A stretch of DNA of 64,000 nt from Galaxea fascicularis (Eukaryota; Cnidaria; Anthozoa; Scleractinia; Euphylliidae). The notes under the pieces were generated by a model. That model did no database searches. It saw only the letters and a program-made list of their open reading frames with translations, and was not told the DNA's origin. Shown here piece by piece: positions 21,831 to 34,481 of the stretch. A program made the translations under genes and the position numbers. The DNA lies in NCBI GenBank assembly GCA_948470475.1, contig OX419338.1, forward strand, positions 16,860,030 through 16,924,029. The letters are read 5' to 3'. Position 1 is the first letter of the stretch; every line of letters begins with the position of its first letter.

Positions 21831-24312
21831 AAACAAATGTATATGCGAGATATGCAATATAAAAAGAGACCGATGACAAAAACTTACTTATATATTAAAG
21901 CGCAATTGATGGCATATACTGTCCAATATTATTAGGCTTGACTTACACTTACCAGTTGCACTAACGTGTTTCTCAACAAAACCTTTCCAAAATTAGACTG
22001 AAAGGTTTCTAAAAACCTTGATTGAAATGGGCGATACTTTTCTAAAAACGCGGAGAATGAATGTAAATAGGGATTGGAGTGGTTGAGTTTGAATACTGTA
22101 TATGCATGTATTTAATTTCAGGCCTCATTAATTGGGGGCTTATTAGAGAGGAGAACTTATTCAGTTAAATCTTAAACACACCGTTTTCGTCGTAAAATAG
22201 TTTTTTGTACAAAACTCAAACAACTGCAGTTCAAATTTAAATGGAACGGTTGTTTTATAAGAATGTCTGCAATTAAAACATCATTGGATCTGCATTCAGT
22301 GTACCGTATACAGTTTTTGTTAAAAAAAAAAAAAAAAAGAGCATTTGGGCCGCATGAATTAATCGTAATAGGGAATAGGAGGTACTAATTACTAACTCTC
22401 ATGTCCCAAAAGGGGTTATCATAGAAGAGAGGAGGGGGAGGGAGGGGGGCTTATTACAAAGATCGACTTCTAAACGGGGGGCTTATTGGAGAGGGGGAAT
22501 AATGGGAGGGGGGGAGGGGCTTAATAACACTTTTAAAGTATGCATGTATGCTGACTTTTAAAACCAGAAACTGGCCACCTTACGTAGCGAAAATACTGAA
22601 AAACGAACACTTCTCTTCAAGCAGATTGAAAGTTGACTCATTCTGGACTGTGGAACCATTCGTTGTTTCCGAAAGAAAAATTAGACCAGGAACACTTCTT
22701 TCTGAAGGTTTCTAGACTTGTCAAGTTATGAAGGGTGCTAACTTAACTAATTTATTTCCTTATTTATTTTCTGTTGTTTTTTGTCGTTTGTCTATTTATT
22801 TCTTAAATTATTTATTTATTTATTTGTTCTTTGACATAGTTATCGGCATGATATTTGTTTTAATCACATTTCTAAAGAGTAGTCTTTAAGCTAGAAGTGT
22901 TATAAAAATACAGTCACTTGTATTACTGATTGGAACTGTTAGTTAGTGTGCCTGAATTACGTTGCTTTCCTTTTCACTGACACCTCTTTCAACTTTTTTA
23001 ATCTTCATTTACGATTTGTCGTTTTAGTTTGTTTTGTAGTTAATTCAAGGATTGCCGAAATTCCACTATCCCCTAAGATCTGATAATCAAAACAATCAAC
23101 CGTAATGTTTCTTTAGGACATGAAATGATTCCATAGGCTATTTCTAATCGCAGCTATAATTTGTACTTTACGTCTGTTTTTCTGTTCTCCATTGTTTGTC
23201 TTTCGTCCCGTATTCCTAGACCAGGTTATCATTGGTCGCGTTGGGTGTAATTTCAGGATTCCAATGCGATAGAGAACAGCTTGTCAAGTATTGGATCAAT
23301 TGATAGTTCAATCGGCTGGCTTCCCAGAAATGTTTCACGTCAATACCATATTTAAACCGCAGTTTTTCAGGTTTACCGAGAGTGGAAGTTTAAACACTTG
23401 CTCCTTTCAGCGCGTTCTCTGTGAGATTATTGTAAAAAAAGATCAATATGGGGCTTAAAAAATAAGGCGACAATTAGGGAAAAAAGTTGAAAATTTTTGA
23501 AGGTATTCTTAGTTTCACGTCACTCAAGTAAAAAATAAAACCACTAAAAACTGAAATATTTTAGTTTTTATGATGTCACAAGAATAATTTGCGCACTAGG
23601 AAAACAGTATGTTTGGCCTTGAAATTTGCGGGAAAAATCATGATCACGTGGCAATTTCTGTCGTTTTATATCTAAATTCTATAAAAAGAAAACCTTGCGA
23701 TAAACGGGTGTTTTCTCCTTGAATCCGGCTTTTAAAAGCCTTGACAAGACGAGCTGAATTAATTTTCTCTGTCATATTAAGTTGAAGGGTTATTGCAAAT
23801 CTTTAAACGCTTCCTTTCCGTATCATCATGAATACCGAAATATTGACTGTTTTCCAGTCGCGGTACGTCTGAAAGTATAGTGTTCGTTAAAAACCGGTTA
23901 TTTTGATGTATATTTAATTTTATTAACCAGACCGCAAATTCACTATCCCACCCATGGTTTTCGGTTAAAATGAATGAACAGTACAAGTTCTCAACAAACA
24001 AATAAAGTGAATCTTTCTAATTTTATTTTTTGACAAATTGATAAGCAGTTCCGGTTAATGTAGCCGATTCAATTTAGGTTTCACTCGTGTCAGTGCTCGT
24101 AAAGAATGAAAAATTACGTCAAAACGTTGTAAAAGCAGCCGCCGATCCACAACCTGAGAAAAGTGGATGGATTTACGTGGATTTGCTACAACTTTGACAA
24201 TGTCTTGACGAAATTAGCCACCAATAAAAGGACGGACACAATAAAAACCGAAATTGAAAACAAAGCGGAATTTCATTAAACATTTACAGGTCCATAGAGT
24301 ATTGTAAGCTCA
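21831..24312. other. Intergenic, no gene seen
   Basis: It contains a G-rich repeat with recurring GGGGGCTTATT units (about 22130-22520), an A run at 22321-22338, and AT-rich sequence. The segment about 24100-24280 resembles 39395-39540 and is probably the 3' UTR of the minus-strand gene ending at 24313. Confidence 0.6.
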
Positions 24313-27192
24313 CTAGTTTACTTCTTTAATACGTTGGTTTTGAAAAGCATTGATTTTGAGTGTCTTCAGGATTTCCACTGCTGAAGCCTTCTTTGTCAAG
24401 TAATGAGGTTCATGATGTTTCGTGGGATTAAACCTGAGAAGGAAATGAAATTATTGGTATTGATATCAAACAATGTTTGCTGTGATGTTTTAGCTATTTG
24501 ACTGCTGTATGGGAGTGGAATTTAACCCAAAACTGAAACACTCAGTTGAACAAGCAATGATATAAAATCACAGGCACGAGCCTCCCGAGTAACACGAGTA
24601 ATTGAACACACCAGTCGAAAATTGGTGCGATTACTTATAACCAATGCAATGATGGAACGATATGAAATTTTTGGAAGCAAGTCATAGTACGCGAAATTGG
24701 TTTCGTCAAAAACATTCAACTGAACAGGAATGGGAGGGGAGGGGATGTATCCGGCAGCCTGATCACAAATTAAGGGTGCACTGCTTTCAGTTTACACCAC
24801 CAATCATATATCTAAGCGCTGCTTCAATAACCACCGTCTCGTTGCTCACAAGTGTATGGGATGATGTTTGAGATTGGTCGGATGTAATGATGCTTTTACA
24901 TCATACAGATACATTGTTATCTGTTATTTATAAACAATTTGTGGGAACCAAAAGCGCTTGAGTCTGAAATGCTTTTTTTTCTTTTATGTCATAAGCAATG
25001 TAAGGTTCAAAATATGGCAGCATCAGTACTCTTTCCAACCCTCTGCAAGTGGGGATGATATAGGAAGAACATGATAAGGCCCGGTAATTAACGCATTGTT
25101 TTCACAAGGTTCATGGAAGCTTACCTCTTAAGCCGGGAGTTTGGATTTCCACGGTAAGAAACGAGAGAGAAAAAAACCAAAAACGTTGGTAACCATGCAG
25201 TGGTGTTGTCTACTTTCGGTAAATTCTTCGAGGGATGAATGTTTCCTTGACCTTTCTCCTACAAAATTGACGGGGAGAAAGTAACAATCTTTTATTTTCA
25301 TTATGCAATTTACTTTGTTAGCTTGTAAGAATTGAAAGCCGGTGTAATACGCTTTTGAGCCGAATGTTGCTATCAAATCCTTCACCTTAAGGTAAATTGT
25401 GCTTTAAAATATTGCATGATTTAAATAGTAGAATTTTTTCCTCTTGCCTGAAAGTGAAGAGCTTTTATGGACAATCATATCCACTGGCGCAAGGATAAAA
25501 TGCTTGACTAACGGAAAAAAAGAAATTGGAAAACGAGGGAGACGTACAGCTTTTTATTATTAAAAACATAAGGATCGTTTACTTACTCGTTTGAAATATG
25601 CCACAATTTCAGATATCGCGGTGTCCTGTTCATGGGATGCTGTTATAACACAGAAGAATGCCTGATTTGTCCTGTCCACGTGACTGATTTGAAAATGGCA
25701 GCAAGGAAAGTCTGTCGAGTTCTCAGGCGAATTCCATGCAACGTTTGATTTTATCGTCTGAAATGTTAAGTAGATAAAAATATCACCACCAAAAGAAATC
25801 CATTTGCTTTGGTGATCAGAGGATACTGAAGTGAAACAAAAATCAAACGTACTTGTTTGACAGACGTTGGGCCGGGGTGAAGATGACATTGGGAGGGGAG
25901 GGTGCGGAGCGACAGAGCTTGTTTCAAGCATTATAGCTACTACCTTGGACGCAGTGTTTCAGAGCAATACCCCTGGTTTGAATTCGTTTGCAACTTTAAG
26001 CATAAACTTGGCTCGCTGTGTAATTGCACACCAGTACCTATTTCCTTTCCAACTGTAAAATGTCACTGAAGGTCTCCCTTTGAAATCTTAGGATTGCTTA
26101 GAACTACGATTTCTAGATGCCTCAGTTCTGTAGCTTACTAACCTTCACTTCGCTTCCTTTAATTTTCCATCCTGGTTGTAAAGCGCTGAGTTCAATTCTG
26201 ATATCTTTCTTGCTGTTGGACACAAACATTCCAGCCAGCGGTACCAGTAATCTGTGACCTCTTTCCTCTTCTTTCTGGCACACCTGCTGTTTGTCATAAA
26301 AAGGTCTGTGTATAAGTTGCGTGTTGTATGCAACGATCCGATACATTTGAGGCAATTGCATTAGGTTTGTCCTATAAGTCACTCGATTGCAAATTCACCT
26401 GAATATGAGTATGTATATTCTCAACACTGTTCGCCTTACATTTGGTGATGGAAATGGCGAGAAGAACTTGTTAAACAATCAAGACCTTTGTTACTAATTG
26501 ATAATTTCCTTTTTTCGCACAACCTTTATGTTTGATTGAGCAGTGTTACTTTAAGGAGAAATTAAAGATTGGTCACTCTTAGGGGATAAATTAGGGTTGG
26601 TCCGTATATATGAGCCTTATAGAATGGTACATGAGGGGATTACAAAAAACGAATTCAATCGAACAACGGATAACACAGCATCTGCAAAGCCTGGGCATAA
26701 GCTGTGATCAACATGCATTAAGGAACAGTACCTGGATACTACTTTCATTACTGGGCGTATTGACAGGAATATGCTTTGGAATTACCTTGTAAGCTGTTGT
26801 TGTATCATCTACCAGATAAACCCAGATCTTCCAGTCTTTTCCTTGTGTGGGCTCTTTTCCAAAGATCATCAGTTGCATTCGTTTCTGATCATCTTTTCCA
26901 GGTTTTCCAAAAGCTGCGATTTCAAGGTCTTCCTTTAGTCTCGGGAGGGTCACTTCAATGTCGTTATGTTTGTGTTCTACTTTGGCATCTGGGTAAACGT
27001 CTTTTATGCTTTTCCAGTCTCCTCTGGAGCGACCTAGTGTTTGTCGGCATTTGATATCGATATCCCATTTGTTACCTCGTGTCATTAGACAGCAGTGTTC
27101 AATCAGAACGGATGGAGAACTTCCCTGAAAATTTCTGTAACAACCGCTGACCTGAAGCATCTTTGGACCATGATGTTCAACGACGTCATGTC
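24313..27192 (-). CDS. ZU5/UPA-type protein, gene A (5' end unresolved)
   Basis: Exons on the minus strand: 27192-26786, 26286-26143, 25757-25587, 25258-25125, 24433-24313 (stop TAG). Phases agree at every junction (enters in phase 1; then 0, 0, 0, 2). The first exon holds VLIEHCCL...GNKWDIDIKC and ends KRMQLMIFGK...WKIWVYLVDDTTTAYK; the second is QVCQKEEERGHRLLVPLAG; the third ends AISEIVAYFKR. The pattern VYL-DDT, then a G-x-LL strand, matches the UPA domain shared by UNC5, PIDD and ankyrins; the preceding part is ZU5-like. No death domain follows; the C-terminus is a basic tail ending RIKEVN. The entry in phase 1 demands an upstream coding exon I could not fix; an ATG at 28377-28375 before a GTAAGT donor is one weak candidate. 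It lies head-to-head with gene C. Likely a signalling adaptor, by inference. Confidence 0.7.
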
Positions 27193-28395
27193 CTAAAACG
27201 AAAACAAAATATTGTGTATTGTGCATTCTGTAAAATAACTACTATCAAAAGTGGACTGAATTTAATTCTTTAGTTCAGGAATTAGCTCCTTCCTTCCAAG
27301 TTCATTTCCACTACCTTTTCCAATACATGTTCAAATCCAAGTCGCCTGATTGAGCGTTGGCTTAAAAATACGTGAAGCCACGAATTGAATCATAGAGATA
27401 AAATTATCTACTCAAAATATAAAAACAAAAAACAGGGGCTTAAAATGTCAGTTCTGATCAAATTGTCAATTTTGGCGCGATGTCGGTTGGAAGTTATTCC
27501 CAGGATTGCCCGCCGACCGTTGAATTGCCTACGAGATCTCCAGATTTACTATTAAATAATGGAGGATTTTTAGAATTTTTTGAGCTTTTTACCTCGAGAT
27601 TAGCTGGAGTAAGAAGGAACCTTTTAATGGCAATGTGGATTCTCTCCCCCCCCCCCCCTTCCCCCTCCTCAAAAGAAAAGTTACAACAAAGTAATATACA
27701 TATAATGTTCGGCTCCTGTCTTCTTGAAAGTAGTTTTCAATCAAATAACCAGGGAAAATTATCAGGTAACCTTGCTGTTGGTTCGTTTCTTACCCATTGG
27801 AAATGGTTTGGTTGGTTTTTAACTCCTTGGAGTGACAGCACTTTCTTGTGGCAATGCTATTTCGTACTGTGTCGAAGTTTGCGAATGTTCCTTATTTATA
27901 TCCCTTATAAACAGCGAACGTCGAAGCATATCCAATTTTGGTTTCACAGCGGAAAAACATTATCAATAGATAACCTGTCACTTCAGTTTCTGTGCCCATT
28001 GTTATGAAATAAACATGCCGTGACAGGATGTTTATATTTCAATCCGATGACCAATAAGGGATGTAGATATCGAAGGGGTTTTCCCCGCCTAAACGATGCA
28101 CAGTTCAGTATCAGTCACTCACACTGTATATTGTTGATTTGACATTAACCTTGAAAACGTGTCATTAAACCAACGTAATACCTAGGCGTGCTTAAGTTTG
28201 AATTTTGAACACTGCTTTAAAACAAGATAAATGCATGACATATATCACGGGAAAAGGGCAGAGAGCTAATAGACGAATCTCGCAATTTAGGTGAAACGCA
28301 ACTGTATTCTTACTAAACAACAACTTTACCGGAATTGGAATTACTTACAAGAAAGAGAAAACAACTTGTGATTTCATCTTTCTTTTACTAAAAGA

Positions 28396-28475
28396 GGGAA
28401 TTTTCCCGCTGAAAGTGAAAATGCTGTCCCAAGCAAATACGCTGACAACCCACAACGACCGTCGGGGAATCCCCT
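28396..28475 (-). promoter_or_regulatory. kappaB + ISRE module facing gene A
   Basis: A perfect palindrome GGGGAATCCCC at 28465-28475 matches the NF-kappaB consensus GGGRNNYYCC. On its gene-A side lies GAAAGTGAAA (28411-28420), an IRF/ISRE-type GAAANNGAAA motif, and beyond it GGGAATTTTCCC (28396-28407), a second kappaB-like site. AAGCAAAT, one mismatch from the octamer, is at 28431-28438. A GTAAGT donor on the minus strand follows at 28348, so a first exon probably begins nearby. Confidence 0.6.
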
Positions 28476-28859
28476 GATCCTATATCAGCGGAAACAATTG
28501 TTCTCCCGATCGCTCAAGTCACGCGATCGGTTGAAATCACGAGAGAAAGTATTTTTGACTTTTTATGATAAAATGTCGCCCTTTCATTAAAAGCACTCAT
28601 CGCTAAAAATAATGAATTGGTAGATTGTCAAATAGATTGACGTTTCCTTTTCAAGAATAGAAAGATGACAGGAAGAAACAATAGATTGTTCCTACGTCAC
28701 ACTAGAGAGAGGGGAACATTCGCCATTTGCTTGAGTCGAAAAAAAATCAATTCTGTAAAATGATTTTGTTTCGATACGCTTAGGTTTAGCGATCGCAAGG
28801 AAGCAAGATTATAGTGTTATTCAACTAGTTCCTTAGAAAGCTACTGGGCGACGAGGTAT

Positions 28860-28974
28860 ACATGCATGACGGTACTAAAGAGCACAGTTTGTGCACAACA
28901 AGAGAAGTGATCGACGGAGTCAAAGACTCGTGAATTAAGAGCAACTGGGATTTTAAAGAAGAAGCTTGAAAGTC
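28860..28974 (+). other. Possible 5' noncoding exon of gene C
   Basis: A strong donor GTAAGTAC at 28975 lies about 500 bp beyond the gene-A-facing kappaB site. The equivalent donor GTAAGTAC is found at 49828, about 550 bp beyond the corresponding site in the second copy. The coding start of gene C lies directly after an acceptor (CCAAAG, then ATG at 32133), so an upstream noncoding exon must exist. Its 5' limit is not visible. Confidence 0.4.
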
Positions 28975-29345
28975 GTAAGTACCGATCGGATTTTTCTTTT
29001 CTCTGAATCATTTTGTTTTTCCTTTCTTTGCCTTTTTTTACTTGATATGCTATTCAAAGAAAAAATCTAATATCAAGGGAGAAAGAGATTGTTTTTCTCT
29101 ACAACAACATTGTTCAAGCGTATTTCAAATCGGCAGTTGCTACGTTAGGAGAGGAAGCTGCCGCCTAGATGGTTTTTCAAGTAACAATGATTTGCTTAAG
29201 TATGTTTTTCACCAATACCGCCATGTGATTTTAAGATCAATCACTTAACCTTATCGCTTTAATGAAAAGAACTTCCCTGAAAACTAATATCTATTATTTT
29301 GTTGTGGTCTTTTCCCGTAATGCATGACACAAACAAGGCACTGTT

Positions 29346-29414
29346 ATGCAAATCAAAGCAAGCCGCCGGGGAATCCCCTAGCATACCACTTTCAGTTTCG
29401 TTGGGGTTTTTCCC
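29346..29414 (+). promoter_or_regulatory. Octamer + kappaB + ISRE module facing gene C
   Basis: ATGCAAAT (29346-29353), GGGGAATCCCC (29368-29378), TTTCAGTTTC (29390-29399, GAAACTGAAA on the other strand) and GGGGTTTTTCCC (29403-29414) follow within 70 bp. The order and spacing recur at 50686-50739 upstream of gene D. A GTGAGT donor-like site follows at 29491. Confidence 0.6.
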
Positions 29415-29499
29415 GTTCGCCAGAGTAGCGTGCAAAGCCACTTTCACGAAATTCTGCCTATTAATCATATCTTAAAGCCGAGAACTAAATGTGAGTTCT

Positions 29500-31700
29500 A
29501 ATAGATAACAGATATTACCAAACTAATCGACGATTAACGATAAACTACTCCTGCTTCACTGACACCTTTGTCTTTGAGAGGCCTTCTATACTGAAAAACA
29601 GACTTGCCACAAGGTTATGTTCGCTTAAAGATTTTATTTAATGTAATTTGGAAATAACATTTGTATATAGCAGAGACTTCCAGTTGTTTGCTTCTCCGCC
29701 TCTAAAAAGGCTGTGCATTTAAAGAATACTCCTTGTATTCTGTTCCGCCCGTTTATCCTAGATAAAATTATGAAAAGCAAGTTCCTTCTCTTCTGTGTAT
29801 CTTTCGTTGGTCTTTTGTATTATCTTAGTAATTATTTTCTTTTTTCGATTTTGCCATTCTCAAGGATCGTAATTTTGTTGTGCAGTTTCATATCAATCAG
29901 TGAATGATTGAGTGATTTTTGTTTGACCAAAATACGCTGAGGTATGATAGTATTTCAGCTCAAACGATTCTTAGAAAAGAGGCAAATCATAATTTAAAAA
30001 TAACTGTTACTCCCTTGTAGCATCTTCCTGACCCTGATCTTAAAAATCTCACCTACTGCGTCACTAAGTCTTTGGTTCGGCTTTGCTTATTCTTTAGTGG
30101 AATGGAGCGAAACGGTCTTTCGTCGCTTTAAGACTTCCATGTCGGCTTTCTTAACCGTCGATTATTCTTATGGATTATATCTTTAAACATCACCGAATAC
30201 CCTGCGAAACAGAAAGATGATGACATGTGCAACTAATATTCCACGTGCTAGACACAGGAAGCGAAGGACTGGCAGAGTACAGTGATGGGTAGATCGAGTG
30301 AAATTAACTCTGAAATACCATATAGCCCGCATTTTCCAAGTTAAAAATTAGAACTTAAGAGCACATGCTTAGAAGAGAAAAAAACACAACTCGTATCAAT
30401 GAGCTTTCAGCAGAATAGAATTGTTCCAGAAAACAAGAGAAAATTTGCATTTTAGTACGAGGAAAATAAAAGTGTCCTTCGGAAAAACACACATGCCCAA
30501 TTTACTCCAACCGTCTAAGCCTCTTAATTAAACTATAAACCACATTCGCATTACTCAGTGATGAACGCCGCATCATCTTCATCTAACTGAATCAAATGGC
30601 ACTGTTAGCAATAATGTAGCCCTCGTCTTCGTGTAAAATATCGGCACACTTTTAACACGACGTAAACGTCCTGGGTACGAATATAAAGGGACTCTTAATT
30701 TTAGCTATGACATTGGCCGCCATGTTTGCAAGTCTGAGGAGATCACAGCGCATATTACGGTGAATTTTGAGTGACTTGTTAGGATAGCGCTATCATATAG
30801 CGTTATTATCCCTGTGGCAGTTTACTCCAAGCTACGGCAATCAAGAATCTCAGTTATGGTATTATGCTAAGTCTCCTCTCTTACAGTTGTGTATAACAAG
30901 ATCATGCGGGCTGTGCTCAACAATTGGCTCAGTTCAGATGATCGCGTCCTTGGGCCATGACGTCAAGCCCTCGGCTTTGTCTCCTGTATCCTCTATAATT
31001 GAATGGTAGGAGACCATAAGAACCCAGAACACTGTTTAAAATGCACACTCCAGTGCCTCGACAGACTCACGGAGTAAGATTTAATTAATTGCTTGAGGAT
31101 TATAGTTGTACTCTATTCAGTATACGAGCTAGCATTGGACTTCTCATTATGATAATCTGTAAAACATGCTACTTCCCTTAACAAAATGCTTGCCTATTGA
31201 TAGCCGCGGTTTATACAATGAACTAATTGTTGATAAAATGAGCGATAAATACTCTATGAAACCTGTTAAAATTAAATGAGCTTATTGTATACTCAACAAA
31301 ATATCTCGTTACCGATTGGTCAGTGAGGAATGCATAGTATGGGATTTCCGTATTGCACTCTCTCGAAATTTGAGCTTTAAAGTTAAAGTGCGTAACTTTT
31401 TAAAATACTGTAGTAAAGGTTTGTAATAAGGTTTGATTTGCCAGTCACAATTATTCCAAACCGTTGAAAAGCGTTTCGAGTAATGTGCCCTTTGGACGTA
31501 CAAAGTAGCTTTAGAAAGCGATTTTGTTGAGGATATAATAAACAGGAAATCGCATGCTCGTGCAATGCTTTGAATGGTTTTCAAATTGCACTCGCTTACG
31601 GCTCGTGGAATTACGAAAACTTTCAAAACATCACTCGTGCCCATAAATCAAGAAATGCACTCGCGTTAATGCGATTTCCTATACATAAACACCGCAACAA
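29500..31700. other. Noncoding, no gene seen
   Basis: AT-rich sequence between the gene C control module and its first coding exon, presumably intron 1 of gene C. GCCGCCATGTTTGC near 30718 resembles a YY1 site. I see no credible ORF or RNA gene. Confidence 0.5.
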
Positions 31701-32017
31701 TGGCGGTTTTTATGCTAGAGACGCAAAATCCGTCCAGACGAATTGTGCGTCTCCCATGTTATTCGTCTAGTGTCAAGACGGGACGAAGTACAGAAGACAC
31801 ATAATCCGTCTGGGACGAACTTGGGCAAAGATTTAGGCGTCCAGAAGACCTTTCTCTCCAAATTCGTCGTTCAAGACGAATTGCGAAGGATAGTTCGTCT
31901 AAACTCATAATGCGTCTTGTGCCCGTCTTCATACTGGAGACGCAAAACCAGACGAAGTACAATTGTTTGCCCAAGGTCGTCCAGACGGATAATGCGTCTC
32001 TAGTATAAAAACGGCCA
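31701..32017. mobile_element. MITE related to the 3296-3452 element
   Basis: TGGCGGTTTTTATGCTAGAG at the left and the inverted copy TGGCCGTTTTTATACTAGAG at the right form TIRs of about 40 bp rich in AGACGCA...GTCCAGACG. It lies about 115 bp upstream of the gene C start codon; no counterpart is seen before gene D. Confidence 0.75.
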
Positions 32018-32132
32018 ATGTTTTAAATAAATGTTCACTAAAGCGACAGTTACTTACTAGCTGTCGTTCCGTCGGTGCTCTGATTCTACAAACTATCAAA
32101 CATAATGTGTTTTCGTTTTTGTATCTCCAAAG

Positions 32133-34481
32133 ATGTCAGATAACGTTTCAGTGGTTGATCAACGAGGCTCTGTAGATTCGAGCTGCGAGGATGAAACGTA
32201 CATTTTGGACATTTTCAGCTACGTGCAGCAGTCTGAAGGCTATGGAGAAAGTGAATCACTCAAACAGCTCTTCTTGTACATTGCTAAAGCCGGGGGAAAA
32301 GAGAGATCAACATTTATACAGGTACCCCCTGAGCTACGCCTATTCAAACGATTTCTTATCAATGTACACGGTCAAAGGTTTTGTTTGCTGAAAGGCCCCT
32401 CCAAGGGAACCTCAATAAAGTGTATACTTGTATGTTTCTATCCAAAAAATAATAATTCTATTTTTTATTGCAAAATGCAATGGAACTGTCAGGTGGTTAG
32501 CCTATGGGAATCTTAAGTTTCATTTGAGCACGTTCATATGTCGCCCTATTTAAACTGGTGTTGTGCAACCCTTGCAGGCCACATATGTAATTTTGGGGGG
32601 AGGGTTTTGTTGCAGGCTTTCAGAAGCCACAGTTAACTCTCCTTATTACGTTATGTTGAGTTATGTTCACTTGAATTGTCTTGTGGGTAACCTCCTATTT
32701 TTTTTTGTCTCAGGAAGAAAAAGCCAGATTGGGGTTACGCAGAGTCCATTCTGGTAAATTCTGTTGGAAAACGACCGAAGCAGCATGTTTGCTTGTAGCA
32801 ATACTGGAAATGGGAGACTTCCAAGCTAAGAAAACGGTAATGCCTGTGGCGGTAGCGTTTGAACTTGTGGATCGTTCCAATTTTGTATGTTGTGAAAGGT
32901 ACATGGAGGTGGCATCCTTCTTTTTTTGGTCTCTTATTCCAAAAACGCCTCCTGGTTGTAGGTATGAATTGAGTCGTGAACCGAGATCCAAACTCGCAGT
33001 CATGCGAGAGATATTGCATCAGATTCAGTCTGCTTAAAGTTTGACTGATGCTGCTATTCGCGAGTGTGACTACCTTGGAAAGGTGTTCAGTCCTGGATCA
33101 GGGCACATGACTATCAATGAAATTAAACCCTCCCCAAAAGAGTAATCCTGTATCTCTTTCAGACCTGTATTTTCATTGGTCCCTATGACCTGTACCTTCT
33201 TTTGTTGTCATATTTAGGGGTATTGTTTGTGTTCCATCATCTATTGTTTTGTTCTCCAATCGTAGACCGCGTTTGGAGAGCTACGGGGTCTCTTCCCCAA
33301 GATGCATAAATCTCATCCATTTCAGTTCATCCACATCAGCACTGCCGTTTGAGAACTTCAAGTTGGACAATGTGATATTTGTATGTTCCTTAAAATAAAC
33401 TTAAGTGCAATTTACCACACTGCAGGTTAAAAGACAAAAGATTAATGAGATGCGATTGACTGAGAAAATGACTTTCACCATGCCTTCTTGCAACGCATCA
33501 TCTATGAGAGTTGTAGCAAAACTATTCAATGAAGAAGAGATCCTGTTGGAAACGCAGCAGTTGAACGTTTCCCTTTCTATGGTGAGCAATATATTATGGT
33601 GTGTTCAGTGCTAGAAGACGAGCACTGCATAAGAAAAAATCTTTCAAGTAGGTTCTTAAAGGGACTACGTCAAGAAGGTTTTGTTGTTTTTGATCAATTC
33701 TTTCCAAAAACCGTTACTTGGAGCATTTATTTATACGAACAATGTTCCTGATAAATTATTAGGTGGATATAAAATTAATTTTATCAGAGAGAGCAACCTG
33801 TAATAAGGTTTTTGGTGTTTTTTGTCGAGATAGTAGAAAGTAGAAATAATTGGCCCAATTTTTTCAAGTTGCCGAATCCATTTCCATCCTTGACGCATTG
33901 GTAGCATCAGACGACAGGAAACAGTTTTAGTGTCATAACAGTCTTAAATAACAAAACTAGACCATTATATTTTTGGATCTCAATTGACGGCAAGACATAT
34001 TTTGAAATAGCCCCTTTAACTAAGAAAGACAAGAGATTGTGATCTATGACACCTACCTGCCTGAGGCAAATACGCCTAGCTATCGCCACGTTTGCACCAT
34101 TAAAAAAAAACTATGAAAATGTCTTCCTTGACGATTTAGACTCTCTATAAAGCTCTCTATGAAGCTTTCTAGCTCCGTTTCGTAATGTTTGTTTTTGTTT
34201 TGTTTTGTTTTGTTTTGTTGTTGTTGTTGTAGTTGTTGTTTTTTTTTTTTTTGGGGGGGGGGGGGTTATTTACAAGGCAGGAAAGAAAGGCTTCATTGCT
34301 AATCATTTGTAGTTTGCGCTTGAAAATACTTTAAATGTTTTCAAAAAGAGTTGATCAAGTAACTGGATTTATTTTGTTTTTTAATTTATTCATTTTCTAG
34401 CTCCCTCAGAAAGCTCCAAAGCCGGGAGTTGAACATGACTACATCAGCAGGCAACCCACCGAATCATCTTCATCAACATGA
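32133..34481 (+). CDS. Uncharacterised 182-residue protein, gene C (four coding exons)
   Basis: Coding exons 32133-32321, 32714-32836, 33426-33581 and 34401-34481 (stop TGA), all phase 0, give 63+41+52+26 residues. The ATG directly follows an acceptor (TATCTCCAAAG). Marks shared with gene D: MSDN start, YILDIFSYVQ, STFIQ, a Lys-rich segment with VHS..F.WK.TE and GDF.A, then LPEK/LTEK...PSC.AS.M, LLET.QLNV.LS, and an acidic, Ser-rich tail with VEH. No signal peptide or transmembrane segment. I do not recognise the family. The head-to-head partner is a ZU5/UPA-type gene, and the shared interval has kappaB/ISRE modules, so an immune-inducible role is inferred. The reality of the gene rests on the conserved four-exon structure in two copies. 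Confidence 0.75.
34195..34266 (+). repeat. TTTTG/TTG microsatellite with T and G runs
   Basis: GTTTT units, then TTG units, a T run and a 12-base G run lie in the last intron of gene C. Possibly the tail of an old retroelement insertion. Confidence 0.7.

Noticed and set aside
27480..28007. 175-codon plus-strand frame
   Set aside because: It runs through a C homopolymer, has no splice context or motif, and lies antisense to the gene A upstream region.
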